Source of the DNA: Halapricum salinum
GTDB taxonomy: Archaea; Halobacteriota; Halobacteria; Halobacteriales; Haloarculaceae
Length of the DNA: 64,000 nucleotides
Direction: 5' to 3'
Assembly: GCF_004799665.1 (NCBI RefSeq)
Contig: NZ_CP031310.1
Location: 1,914,887-1,978,886, forward strand
The translations under genes and the position numbers were made by a program. Below the pieces are notes generated by a model, which worked only from the letters and a program-made list of their open reading frames with translations, did not search any database and was not told where the DNA came from. The first letter of the stretch is position 1, and every line of letters begins with the position of its first letter. Below, in pieces: positions 18,446-26,375 of the stretch.

Positions 18446-19339
18446 TCACGCCACCAGTTGCGGTGGCTCGACGGCTTCCTCGGACGCTGTTCGCCAGCCG
18501 TGCTCGGGCTCCCAGTCGAGCAGGCGGCCGGCCTTCTCGATCGACAGGGCCGACGCCTCCGAGTCAGCGGCCAGCGAGCAGTCCTCGGGCACTGTTCCGA
18601 AGTACTCGCGGACGGCCTCGACCGTCGGCCGGCCGAGGTAGTTGTTCGCGGCGGCGGCGTGGACTGCCTCGTGGCCGTCGACGTCGGCGGTCAGTGCTGC
18701 CGCGACCTGGGTGGCGATATCCCGGACGTCCACGTACGACCAGCAGTTGCCCGCCCCCGCGTCGAGACTCTCGTAGTCCAGACAATTGTACTCGCCGGGG
18801 TACTGGATCCAGGAGGGCCTGATCGAGACGACCGGGACGTCGTAGCGTCGCGCGACCATCTTCGCGACTTCCTCGCCGGCGACTTTCGAGACGCCGTAGG
18901 GGTCCTCGGGACGCATCGCGTGATCCTCGGTGGTCGGGAGCGCGTCCGGCAGTGGCGTCTCCTCGGCGAAGGCCATGCCGTAGGCGCTCTCGCTGGAGGC
19001 CCAGACGATTCGGGATCCGGCCTGTCCGGCCGCCACGAGCGCGTTGTACGTCGCGGTGACGTTAGTCTCGAAGACGCGCTGGCCGGCGTGGCGGACCGGT
19101 GCCGGAAGTGCTGCCCAGTGGACGACCGCCTCGGGTTCGATCTCGGCGATCAGTTCGAAGGTCTGGCCGGCGTCAGTGAGATCCACCGCTCGGAAGTCCA
19201 CGCCTTCGCGCGAGTCGATCTCCCAGCCGGGGTGGTCCTGATCGACGCAGACGACCGTCCAGCCCTCGCTTGCGAGATGGTCGACGATCCAGCGTCCCGA
19301 CCGGCCGCGGCCGCCCGTCACGACGACAGTTCGTGTCAT
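18446..19339 (-). CDS. NAD-dependent epimerase/dehydratase family protein
   Basis: A 297-residue extended short-chain dehydrogenase. The nucleotide-binding loop is VVVTGGRGRSGRWIV (residues 5-19), an NNAA-like element reads VVHWAALPAPV, the catalytic Ser is in IVWASSESAYG and the Tyr-Lys pair in DPYGVSKVAGEE. The C-terminal half has substrate-binding SWIQYPGEYNCLD and a WSYVDVRD loop. Such enzymes act on nucleotide sugars or sometimes uronic acids; no glycan cluster surrounds it, so the substrate is open. It starts 91 bases from the divergent htpX gene. Confidence 0.85.
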   Translation of the reverse strand: MTRTVVVTGGRGRSGRWIVDHLASEGWTVVCVDQDHPGWEIDSREGVDFRAVDLTDAGQTFELIAEIEPEAVVHWAALPAPVRHAGQRVFETNVTATYNALVAAGQAGSRIVWASSESAYGMAFAEETPLPDALPTTEDHAMRPEDPYGVSKVAGEEVAKMVARRYDVPVVSIRPSWIQYPGEYNCLDYESLDAGAGNCWSYVDVRDIATQVAAALTADVDGHEAVHAAAANNYLGRPTVEAVREYFGTVPEDCSLAADSEASALSIEKAGRLLDWEPEHGWRTASEEAVEPPQLVA

Positions 19340-19429
19340 GACTCGATGTTTGTCCGCACGGCTGAAAACGCCTCTCCTGCTGGCAGAGAGGGAAGTATAT
19401 CAGCGTGAGGAACCTACGATCAGCTATCA

Positions 19430-20314
19430 ATGCAGTGGAACGCAGACTGGGGACTCCGCTGGCGGATGCTCCTGACGATGATCTTGCTCGGCGTGCTGTA
19501 CGTCTTCTTCATCGGCGCGCTTGCGACCGCTGGCGTCGGCCTGCTCGGAATCGTCGTCGTGATGGGGCTGTTCAGCTTCGTACAGCTCTTCTTCAGCGAC
19601 AAGCTCGCCCTCCGGAGCATGGGTGCACACGTCGCTGACGAAGACGAGTATCCCGAACTCCACGACAGCGTGAGTCGGCTGGCCCAGCAGGCCGATCTAC
19701 CGAAACCGCAGGTCGCGGTCGCCGACTCGCAGGTTCCCAACGCCTTCGCGACCGGGCGCTCGCAGAAGAACGCGACCGTCTGCGTGACGACGGGGATCAT
19801 GGAGACGCTCGATCAGGACGAACTCGAAGGCGTCCTCGCGCACGAACTGGCTCACATCAAGAACCGCGACGTGATGGTGATGACCATCGCCTCCTTTCTG
19901 TCGACGATCGCCTTCATCATCGTGCGCTGGGGCTGGCTGTTCTCGGGTGGTCACGGCCACGGCCGGGGCAACAACCAGGCCCCGATCTGGGTCGCCATCC
20001 TCGTCTCGCTGGTCGTCTGGATCGTCTCGTTCCTGCTGATCCGCGCCCTCTCGCGGTACCGCGAGTACGCCGCCGACCGCGGCGGGGCGATCATCACCGG
20101 CCAACCCTCCGCACTCGCGAGTGCACTGATGAAAATTTCCGGGCGGATGGACAAAGTGCCCAAGGAGGACCTGCGTGAGCAGGCCGAGATGAACGCGTTC
20201 TTCATCGTCCCGATCACCAAGGGGTTCATCGGTAATCTGTTCAGAACGCACCCTGGCACCGAAAAGCGGATCGAGCGGCTGCAGGAACTAGAGCGGGAGA
20301 TGGAAACTGTCTAA
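19430..20314 (+). CDS. htpX: Membrane protease HtpX
   Basis: A 294-residue M48 metallopeptidase of classical length. Two N-terminal spans (residues 12-58) precede the conserved SDKLALRSMGAH and QVPNAFATGRSQKNATVCV. The zinc site is HELAHIKNRD, with the first His at residue 138, completed by REYAADRGG after two further spans (residues 152-210). The C-terminal THPGTEKRIERL matches the family. A His-rich loop (GGHGHGRGNN) between spans is unusual. The pspAB gene follows 25 bases downstream on the same strand, so the two are likely co-transcribed. Expected role: degradation of damaged membrane proteins under membrane stress. Confidence 0.93.
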   Translation: MQWNADWGLRWRMLLTMILLGVLYVFFIGALATAGVGLLGIVVVMGLFSFVQLFFSDKLALRSMGAHVADEDEYPELHDSVSRLAQQADLPKPQVAVADSQVPNAFATGRSQKNATVCVTTGIMETLDQDELEGVLAHELAHIKNRDVMVMTIASFLSTIAFIIVRWGWLFSGGHGHGRGNNQAPIWVAILVSLVVWIVSFLLIRALSRYREYAADRGGAIITGQPSALASALMKISGRMDKVPKEDLREQAEMNAFFIVPITKGFIGNLFRTHPGTEKRIERLQELEREMETV

Positions 20315-20339
20315 CGCCCGGCGGCCGAGAATCTGAGAC

Positions 20340-20951
20340 ATGGGACTGCTGGACGGCCTGAAGCAGGCGCTCGGACTCAAAGCCGAGGCAGACGCCACCC
20401 GGGACGCCGATCCCGACGATCTGTGGGGGATGAGTACGGCTTACGTGACGATGGAGGCCGATCTGGATTACGAGCCGACCGGCCACGCCGCGCTGTGTTT
20501 CGCCGCCGTCGACAGCACTGACTTCACGGACGCGCTTCGGGAGGTCGAGGAGATCCTCGATGCCGGCGAGGTCGAGACTGGGACGACCGCGGTGTTCGTC
20601 GAGGACAGCCACGGCTACCACTGGGTCGTCCTCGAGGACGACACCTTCGAGGATCTGGTAACCTCGATCCACTTCGCGGCCGACACGCTCATCGAGCGCG
20701 GCTACGGCTCGCGGCTGCTCGCCGCCCTCTTTTCGTTCCAGCGCCCGAGCGCCGCCAGTGCGGTCTACTGGATCTACTCGTTCCGTCGGGGCGCGTACTA
20801 TCCCTTCGCGCCGAAACCTGGCGAACGCGAACGCGACTCCGGTGCGGAGTTCAAACTCCAGAGCGTCCTCGACGGCGAACTCGGCATCGAGGACGACAAG
20901 GAGTTCTGGTATCCACTCTGGCCGGAAGACGACGGCCACCCCTGGGAGTAA
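20340..20951 (+). CDS. pspAB: PspA-associated protein PspAB
   Basis: A 203-residue soluble protein. The N-terminus MGLLDGLKQALGLKAEADA and the stretch GMSTAYVTMEADLDYEPTG match the family annotated as PspA-associated protein PspAB, also found beside htpX in actinobacteria. Later sequence includes VDSTDFTDALREVEEILDAG, ALFSFQRPS, YWIYSFRRGAYYPFAP and a C-terminal KEFWYPLWPEDDGHPWE. Its position directly behind htpX supports a joint role in envelope-stress response. No pspA gene is in the window. Biochemical function is not established. Confidence 0.82.
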   Translation: MGLLDGLKQALGLKAEADATRDADPDDLWGMSTAYVTMEADLDYEPTGHAALCFAAVDSTDFTDALREVEEILDAGEVETGTTAVFVEDSHGYHWVVLEDDTFEDLVTSIHFAADTLIERGYGSRLLAALFSFQRPSAASAVYWIYSFRRGAYYPFAPKPGERERDSGAEFKLQSVLDGELGIEDDKEFWYPLWPEDDGHPWE

Positions 20952-21083
20952 GGTCTTTTCAGCCCGAGAAGGAAGCCGTATTCGGACGGTAGAGACACCG
21001 AAACTCGAATATTAGGCGCGTCACACCCACCAGGATAAACGGTCGCTCTGTTTTAAGTGGCCGGGCCGGGGAGTCACGACGTG

Positions 21084-21239
21084 ATGGCAGATCTGTTCAC
21101 AGTTGCGGGGGGATTGCTCGTCGCGCTCCTGATTGTCGGTGCAGTGCTCTATCTGACGATCGGTCGGGAGATGGAGTGGGACGAATCGACTGACAGCGAT
21201 AATGGCGACCGCGTCAGTGAGTTCGGAACCGAAGACTGA
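21084..21239 (+). CDS. Small single-span membrane protein
   Basis: A 51-residue protein beginning MADLFTVAGGLLVALLIVG at 21084 (GTG at 21081 is an alternative). One hydrophobic helix covers residues 5-25, followed by an acidic tail (EMEWDESTDSDNG). The promoter GTTTTAAGTG at 21049-21058 lies 26-35 bases before the ATG, the right spacing for a leaderless transcript, which is good support for such a short gene. Family not recognised. Confidence 0.55.
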   Translation: MADLFTVAGGLLVALLIVGAVLYLTIGREMEWDESTDSDNGDRVSEFGTED

Positions 21240-21265
21240 CTCGTGGTCGCTGGCATTCACGCCCT

Positions 21266-21472
21266 TCATTCCGTGCCGCGCTCTTCGTCGTGGTGTGCGT
21301 CATAGATCGACACAGTAGCGTCTGTCACAACCCGACAGTAATCGAGGACGGCGAGGACGTGGCAATGGCTGTTCACGCGTTCACACGCGTGGCGCACACG
21401 CGCCTTGTCCTGCCGCAGTCTTGCGGTTTCTCGCCGAAAGACTAATGAGAAGGTCGGGTCGTAGGGGGCCAC
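21266..21472 (-). CDS. Doubtful small ORF upstream of topA
   Basis: A 68-residue frame with a GTG start at 21472, divergent from topA by 33 bases. The residues (for example RLRQDKARVRHACERV and HVLAVLDYCRVVTDATVSIYD) have a plausible helix and strand pattern, and an even spread of codons typical of real genes, but no known motif and no clear promoter. If it is not coding, the 266-base gap 21240-21505 contains nothing else that I can identify beyond the topA leader. Confidence 0.35.
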   Translation of the reverse strand: MAPYDPTFSLVFRRETARLRQDKARVRHACERVNSHCHVLAVLDYCRVVTDATVSIYDAHHDEERGTE

Positions 21473-21505
21473 AATGAGCTATCACGTTCGTCGGGGTGAT
21501 CGGCG

Positions 21506-23995
21506 ATGCAGTTGATCATCACCGAGAAGGACAATGCCGCGCGACGGATCGCCGAGATCCTCTCTGATGGCGGTGCCGACGCCGAACGACGCAACGGCGT
21601 CAACGTCTACAAGTGGGGTGGCAAGCGCTGCGTCGGCCTGTCGGGCCACGTCGTCGGCGTGGACTTCCCGCCCGAGTACAACGACTGGCGCGACGTCCAG
21701 CCGGCCGAGCTGATCGACGCCGACATAGTCAAATCGCCGACCAAGGAGAACATCGTCGCCGCCCTTCGGAGTCTGGCTCGCGAGGCCGACGAGGCCGTCA
21801 TCGCCACCGACTACGACCGCGAGGGCGAGTTGATCGGCAAGGAGGCCTACGAACTCATCCGGGAGGAGACCGACGTCCCGATCCAGCGCGTCCGCTTCTC
21901 CTCGATCACCGAAAACGAGGTCAAGCAGGCCTTCGGAAACCCGGACGATCTGGACTTCGATCTGGCCGCTGCCGGGGAAGCGCGCCAGATTATCGACCTC
22001 ATCTGGGGCGCCGCACTCACGCGATTTCTCTCGCTGTCAGCCCGGCAACTGGGCGACGACTTCATCTCCGTCGGGCGGGTCCAGTCGCCCACGCTCAAAC
22101 TGATCGTCGACCGCGAGCGCGAGATCGAGGCCTTCGATCCCGAGGACTACTGGGAGATCGTCGCCGACCTCGCGAAGAACGGGTCGGGATTCGAAGCACA
22201 GTACTTCTACGACGATGACGGCAGCGAGGCCGAGCGTATCTGGGACGAAGCGGAAGCCGACCGGGTCTTCGAGGGGATCAGTGGGCAGGAGTCGGCGACG
22301 GTTACGTCCGTTCGTCGGCGGACCCGGACGGACGCCCCGCCTGCGCCGTTCAACACCACCGCCTTCATCCAGGCCGCGGGGTCGCTTGGCTACTCGGCCC
22401 AGCGGGCGATGTCCATCGCCGAGGAACTCTATACGGCGGGCTACGTCACCTACCCGCGGACGGACAACACGGTCTATCCCGACGACCTCGATCCGGAGGA
22501 ACTGCTCGACGCGTTCGTCAGTACGAGCCCCTTCGGCGACGACGCGATGGCGCTGCTCGAACAGGACAGCGTCGAGCCGACCCGTGGCGAGACCGAGTCG
22601 ACCGACCACCCACCGATCCACCCGACCGGGGAGTTCCCCGACCGCAACAACCTGAGCGAGGACGAGTGGGAGGTCTACGAACTGATCGTCCGGCGGTTCT
22701 TCGCGACGGTGGCCGAACCCGCCACCTGGGAGCACCTGCGCGTGGTGGCCGAGGCCGACGGTGCACAGCTGAAAGCCAACGGCAAGCGCCTGCTCGAAGC
22801 TGGGTACCACGAGGTCTACCCCTACTCCAGCGCCAGCGAGACCCACGTCCCCGACGTCGAAGAGGGCGAGCAGTTGCGGATCGACGACGTGGAGATGGAG
22901 GCCAAGCAGACTCAGCCACCGCGCCGCTACGGCCAGTCCAGACTTATCAGTAAAATGGAAGACCTAGGGATCGGGACCAAGTCGACCCGCCACGGGACCC
23001 TCGAGAAACTCTACGATCGGGGGTACATCGACGGCGATCCGCCACAGCCGACGGCGCTGGCAAAGGCGGTCGTCGACGCTGCCGAGGCGTTCGCGGACCT
23101 GATCGTCAGCGAGGAGATGACCGCCCAGCTGGAGGCGGACATGACCGCCATCGCCAACGGCGAGGCCACCCTGGACGACGTCACCGACGAGTCACGGGAG
23201 ATGCTGGAACGAGTGTTCGCGGAACTGCACGACTCCCGGGAGGAAGTCGGCGAACACCTTCAGGAGTCACTGAAAGCCGACCGCACCATCGGTTCGTGTC
23301 CCGAATGTGGTGACGACCTTCTGATCCGGCGCTCGCGCCACGGCTCGTACTTCGTCGGCTGTGACGGCTACCCCGACTGTCGGTACACGCTGCCGCTGCC
23401 CTCGACCGGCGAGCCGCTCGTGCTCGACGAGGTCTGTGAGGACCACGACACCAAGCACGTCAAGATGTTGGCCGGTTCGGACACGTTCGTCCACGGCTGT
23501 CCACGCTGTCAGGCCGAGGCCGCCGACGAGAGCGAGGACGAGGTGATCGGCGAGTGTCCGGAGTGTGGTGAGGAGCACGGGGGCGAACTGGCGATCAAAC
23601 ACCTCCGCTCGGGCTCGCGACTCGTCGGGTGTACGCGCTACCCCGACTGTGACTACTCGCTGCCGCTGCCCCGTCGCGGCGACATCGAAGTGCAGGAGCA
23701 GCGGTGTGAGGAGCACGACCTGCCGCACATCCACATCCTCGACGGCGCGGACGACGACGATCCGTGGGAACTGGGCTGTCCGATCTGCAACTACGAGGAG
23801 TATCAGGCCAGAAACGCCGTCGAGGACCTGGAGGATCTGAGCGGCGTCGGTTCGAAAACGGCGGAAAAGCTCTCGGCTGCTGGTGTGGAGTCGCCGGACG
23901 ACCTGGCCGCGGCCGAACCCGACGCCGTCGCCGAGCAAGTGCAAGGTGTGAGTGCGGATCAGGTTCGAGAGTGGCAGACTGATCTGGAAGCTTAG
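21506..23995 (+). CDS. topA: DNA topoisomerase I (type IA)
   Basis: An 829-residue topoisomerase. The Toprim domain opens with MQLIITEKDNAARRIAEIL and contains the acidic DYDREGELIG. The catalytic tyrosine is Tyr316 in YVTYPRTDN. The central domain has GEARQIIDLIWG and later YGQSRLISKMEDLGIGTKSTR. At the C-terminus there are at least two topoisomerase zinc ribbons (CPECGDD with CDGYPDC; CPECGEE with CTRYPDC) and a final helix-hairpin-helix (LEDLSGVGSKTAEKL). It relaxes negative supercoils through a 5'-phosphotyrosine. The start at 21506 is preceded by GGGGTGATC, close to the anti-16S consensus, so this gene is probably read from a leadered mRNA. Confidence 0.96.
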   Translation: MQLIITEKDNAARRIAEILSDGGADAERRNGVNVYKWGGKRCVGLSGHVVGVDFPPEYNDWRDVQPAELIDADIVKSPTKENIVAALRSLAREADEAVIATDYDREGELIGKEAYELIREETDVPIQRVRFSSITENEVKQAFGNPDDLDFDLAAAGEARQIIDLIWGAALTRFLSLSARQLGDDFISVGRVQSPTLKLIVDREREIEAFDPEDYWEIVADLAKNGSGFEAQYFYDDDGSEAERIWDEAEADRVFEGISGQESATVTSVRRRTRTDAPPAPFNTTAFIQAAGSLGYSAQRAMSIAEELYTAGYVTYPRTDNTVYPDDLDPEELLDAFVSTSPFGDDAMALLEQDSVEPTRGETESTDHPPIHPTGEFPDRNNLSEDEWEVYELIVRRFFATVAEPATWEHLRVVAEADGAQLKANGKRLLEAGYHEVYPYSSASETHVPDVEEGEQLRIDDVEMEAKQTQPPRRYGQSRLISKMEDLGIGTKSTRHGTLEKLYDRGYIDGDPPQPTALAKAVVDAAEAFADLIVSEEMTAQLEADMTAIANGEATLDDVTDESREMLERVFAELHDSREEVGEHLQESLKADRTIGSCPECGDDLLIRRSRHGSYFVGCDGYPDCRYTLPLPSTGEPLVLDEVCEDHDTKHVKMLAGSDTFVHGCPRCQAEAADESEDEVIGECPECGEEHGGELAIKHLRSGSRLVGCTRYPDCDYSLPLPRRGDIEVQEQRCEEHDLPHIHILDGADDDDPWELGCPICNYEEYQARNAVEDLEDLSGVGSKTAEKLSAAGVESPDDLAAAEPDAVAEQVQGVSADQVREWQTDLEA

Positions 23996-24504
23996 TCGTC
24001 GATCGAGTCCAGCTTCTGGACGATTTTCGTGTAGACGCTCGGTGAGCAGTACCACCCTTTTTCGACCATCGCGTCGATCGTCGATCGGGCCTCGGACACG
24101 TCGATCGCGCCCGATTTGGCGAGTGAGAGGACAAGATACGCCGTTCCCCTGGTCGTGATCCCTTCCACGTCGGCCACGTCGCGGCCGTAGGCTTCGTCCA
24201 TGACGGCGACGCCGTCGTGTGCCGCCGCACAGATCAGTACTGCGACGTCTGCGTCGCTCAGATTTTCGTTCGCACGGAGGCGGTCGAACAGTTCCGTCTG
24301 CTGGACGTCGATGACCTCCAACAGTCCGTTCTCGACAGCGTGCTCGATTCGCCGAGCGTCAGGGTATCCCTCGTCGAGCCCGTCCTCGACGACCTCCTCG
24401 CACACCAGTTCGGGGACGACACATTGCTGGTCGAGTGCGTCGACGAGGTCGAGTCGATCTACTTTCGCGAGATAGATCAGCGGCGTCGCGTCGAAGACCC
24501 ACAT
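23992..24504 (-). CDS. PIN-like toxin (DUF3368 type)
   Basis: A 170-residue predicted ribonuclease. MWVFDATPLIYLAKV carries the first PIN acidic residue (Asp5); others follow in PELVCEEVVEDG, LSDADVAVL and VAVMDEAYGRD, giving the four acidic positions of the metal site. The C-terminal GTAYLVLSLAKSGAIDVSEARSTIDAMVEKGWY is typical of DUF3368 proteins, which pair with UPF0175 antitoxins. Its start codon overlaps the antitoxin stop by one base, and its 3' end overlaps the topA stop by four bases. In type II systems the toxin cleaves RNA when the antitoxin is lost. Confidence 0.85.
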   Translation of the reverse strand: MWVFDATPLIYLAKVDRLDLVDALDQQCVVPELVCEEVVEDGLDEGYPDARRIEHAVENGLLEVIDVQQTELFDRLRANENLSDADVAVLICAAAHDGVAVMDEAYGRDVADVEGITTRGTAYLVLSLAKSGAIDVSEARSTIDAMVEKGWYCSPSVYTKIVQKLDSIDD

Positions 24505-24794
24505 TATAGCTCGTCGAGGTCCGCTTCGAGGTGACCCTCGTCGACCCAGGTGACGTCGCGCTCATCGACGAGGCTCGCGAAGTCCCAGACTGACATCCCG
24601 GCCAGTTCGGCCGCCTTGCTGAACGTGACCTCACCCGCTTGCAGCCGTTCGAGTGCCTGGTCACGCCGCCACTCTTCGAGTCCCTCCCCGAGGAGCTTCC
24701 GAATCGCGGTACTCCGATCGAGTCGCTCGGCTTCGAGATAGGTCTCTAGCTCGTCTTCGAGTTCGTCCGGCACCCGCGCCGAGATCGTTCCCAT
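24504..24794 (-). CDS. UPF0175 family antitoxin
   Basis: A 96-residue protein. The N-terminal part (MGTISARVPDELEDELETYL, then DRSTAIRKLLGEGLEEW) is a ribbon-helix-helix-like DNA-binding region. The second half (LQAGEVTFSKAAELAGMSVWDF) is the UPF0175 helix-turn-helix signature, so two DNA-binding units are possible. It precedes and overlaps the PIN toxin. The promoter is a TATA-like TTTGTATACG on the minus strand 24-32 bases upstream. A GTTTG/CAAAC inverted pair (24798-24802 and 24821-24825) flanks it and may be the operator for autorepression. Confidence 0.87.
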   Translation of the reverse strand: MGTISARVPDELEDELETYLEAERLDRSTAIRKLLGEGLEEWRRDQALERLQAGEVTFSKAAELAGMSVWDFASLVDERDVTWVDEGHLEADLDEL

Positions 24795-24797
24795 GAT

Positions 24798-24825
24798 GTT
24801 TGCTATGTTTTCATCGTATACAAAC
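24798..24825 (-). promoter_or_regulatory. Promoter and possible operator of the toxin-antitoxin pair
   Basis: GTTTG at 24798-24802 and CAAAC at 24821-24825 form an inverted pair around a region with GTATAC, and the minus strand TTTGTATACG serves as TATA box 24-32 bases before the antitoxin ATG at 24794. Overlap of the inverted pair with the promoter fits autorepression by the antitoxin; that is inference. Confidence 0.45.
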
Positions 24826-24856
24826 CCTTGGACCAGGACCGTCCCCGACTCGCTGG

Positions 24857-25374
24857 CTAGGAAACGGTGACAACAACGCGACCAAGCAGGGAAAGCCCTC
24901 GACTCGCTGGCGGTCGCTCTGCCGGATATCCTCGTTCGCTTTCGCTCCCTCGGATAGAGCCGGACAGAGCGACTCTCTTCCAGCGCCAGCGAGTCTCGCC
25001 CTTTCGATCCGCCAGGTACGCCCCCGCACAGCGGGCCTGCCCTTCCCCGGGTCGCGCCACGAGGGCGCTCCCGGCCACGGCAGGGCGGTCAGGAAGCGTG
25101 TTCCGCGCGATCAGCGCGGAACCGGGGAGGGGTGGGGCGACAACAATGCGGTTGTGGTCGCGGTCCTGGAGGACTGAAAGGGCGAACCACGGTCGCGCTG
25201 AACAGGGAGTCGCTATGTCGGCCACTATCCGAGGGAGCGGAGCGACTGAGGATATGCCGCGTAGCGACCGCGAGCGTGGTGAGGGCTTTCGAGGAAGTAG
25301 CTGCGGTGGTGACTGTTCCTAGCGAGCGTGGTGAGGGCTTTCGAGGAAGTAGCTGCGGTGGTGACTGTTCCTAG
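24857..25374. repeat. Nested-palindrome intergenic element, copy 2
   Basis: This fills most of the 630-base gap between the antitoxin and the electron-transfer flavoprotein gene. The ends are CTAGGAA (24857) and TTCCTAG (25316-25322). The first 70 or so bases and the last 70 are imperfect inverted repeats, both containing GAAAGCCCTC, GCGGTCGCT and ATATCCTC in the same order. Inner pairings are GACTCGCTGGCG (24901-24912) with CGCCAGCGAGTC (24984-24995), GTCGCTCTG with CAGAGCGAC, and a 9-bp hairpin at 25100-25122. Conserved boxes GCCTGCCCTTCCCCGGGTCG, GGCGGTCAGGAAGCGTG and GAAAGGGCGAACCACGG match copy 1 at 7995. A 52-base unit at the right end is repeated in tandem (25271-25322, 25323-25374). 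The remaining 25375-25424 holds nothing I can identify. Confidence 0.88.
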
Positions 25375-25424
25375 CGAGTGTGGTGTGGCTGTTCCAGAAT
25401 TGTCGTCGAAAACGGAACGAGGAC

Positions 25425-26375
25425 CTAGGAGAACTGTTCGGTCAGCGCGGGCACCACGTCGAAGAGGTCGTCCTGAATCCCGTAGTCGGCGATGTCGAAG
25501 ATGGGCGCGTTGGGGTCGTTGTTGATCGCGACGATCGTGTCGGCCCCTTTCATCCCGGCGACGTGCTGGACCGCACCCGAGATTCCGATGGCGATGTAGA
25601 CGTCCGGCGTCACCACTTTCCCGCTTTGCCCCACTTGCCGATCTTTCGGGAGCCAGCCGTTGTCGACGATCGGCCGGGAGGCCGACACCGTGGCGTCCAG
25701 CGCCTCGGCCAGATCGTGGATGATATCTAGATTGTCTTCCTCTTCGATCCCGCGGCCCACCGACACCAGCACGTCAGCGTCGCTAATGTCGATGTCGCCG
25801 CCGCCGACCTCCTGATAGCCCGTCACCGTCGACCGCACGGCCGACTCGTCGATGGCGGCGTCGAAAGCCTCGACTGTCGCGTCACCGGTCCCCTCGGCTT
25901 TGGGCCACTCGGCAGGTCGAACTGTCACGGCGGCCTGCGGAGCGTCGACGTCCATGGTGGTCTCGACCTTCGAGCCGTACATCTCCCGGGTCACGGTCAG
26001 TCCGTCGCCATAGTCGAAATCGACGGCGTCGGTTACGAGCGGGATGTCGAGTCGCTCGGCCACGGCTGGCGCGTAGTCCAGCCCGTTGACGCTGTTGGGT
26101 AGCAACAGGACCGTGGGCTCGACGGCCTCGAACAGCTGTTCGACTGCCTGGGTGTAGACGTCGTGGTTGAACTCCTCGCCGTCGGCAACGGTGTGGATCG
26201 CGTCGACGCCCTCACGATTCAGCTGGTCGGCGTAGCTCTCGACGTCCCCGCTCACGACCGCGACGTGAAGCTCCCCACCCGTGGCGTCGGCGAGCTGGCG
26301 ACCCGCCGTGAGGAGTTCGAGACTGGCGTCCCGCAACTCGCCGCGGCGGTGCTCGGCGACCACGAGGACCGTCAT
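25425..26375 (-). CDS. etfA: Electron transfer flavoprotein alpha subunit
   Basis: A 316-residue FixB/EtfA protein. The N-terminal Rossmann-like part (MTVLVVAEHRRGELRDASL) is shared with the beta subunit fold. The C-terminal FAD-binding domain has the family signature: VSVGRGIEE, ASRPIVDNGWLP, RQVGQSGKVVTPDVYIAIG, ISGAVQHVAGMKG and AINNDPNAPIFDIADYG. It forms a heterodimer with the overlapping etfB product and passes electrons from acyl-CoA or similar dehydrogenases toward the quinone pool. No fixC/fixX genes are adjacent, so the electron-bifurcating nitrogen-fixation type is not indicated. Confidence 0.96.
   Translation of the reverse strand: MTVLVVAEHRRGELRDASLELLTAGRQLADATGGELHVAVVSGDVESYADQLNREGVDAIHTVADGEEFNHDVYTQAVEQLFEAVEPTVLLLPNSVNGLDYAPAVAERLDIPLVTDAVDFDYGDGLTVTREMYGSKVETTMDVDAPQAAVTVRPAEWPKAEGTGDATVEAFDAAIDESAVRSTVTGYQEVGGGDIDISDADVLVSVGRGIEEEDNLDIIHDLAEALDATVSASRPIVDNGWLPKDRQVGQSGKVVTPDVYIAIGISGAVQHVAGMKGADTIVAINNDPNAPIFDIADYGIQDDLFDVVPALTEQFS

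Noticed and set aside
21474-21515. A 13-codon open frame (MSYHVRRGDRRCS) in front of topA, overlapping its start.
   Set aside because: Too short, no conservation evidence, and the topA start has its own Shine-Dalgarno-like GGGGTGATC inside it.
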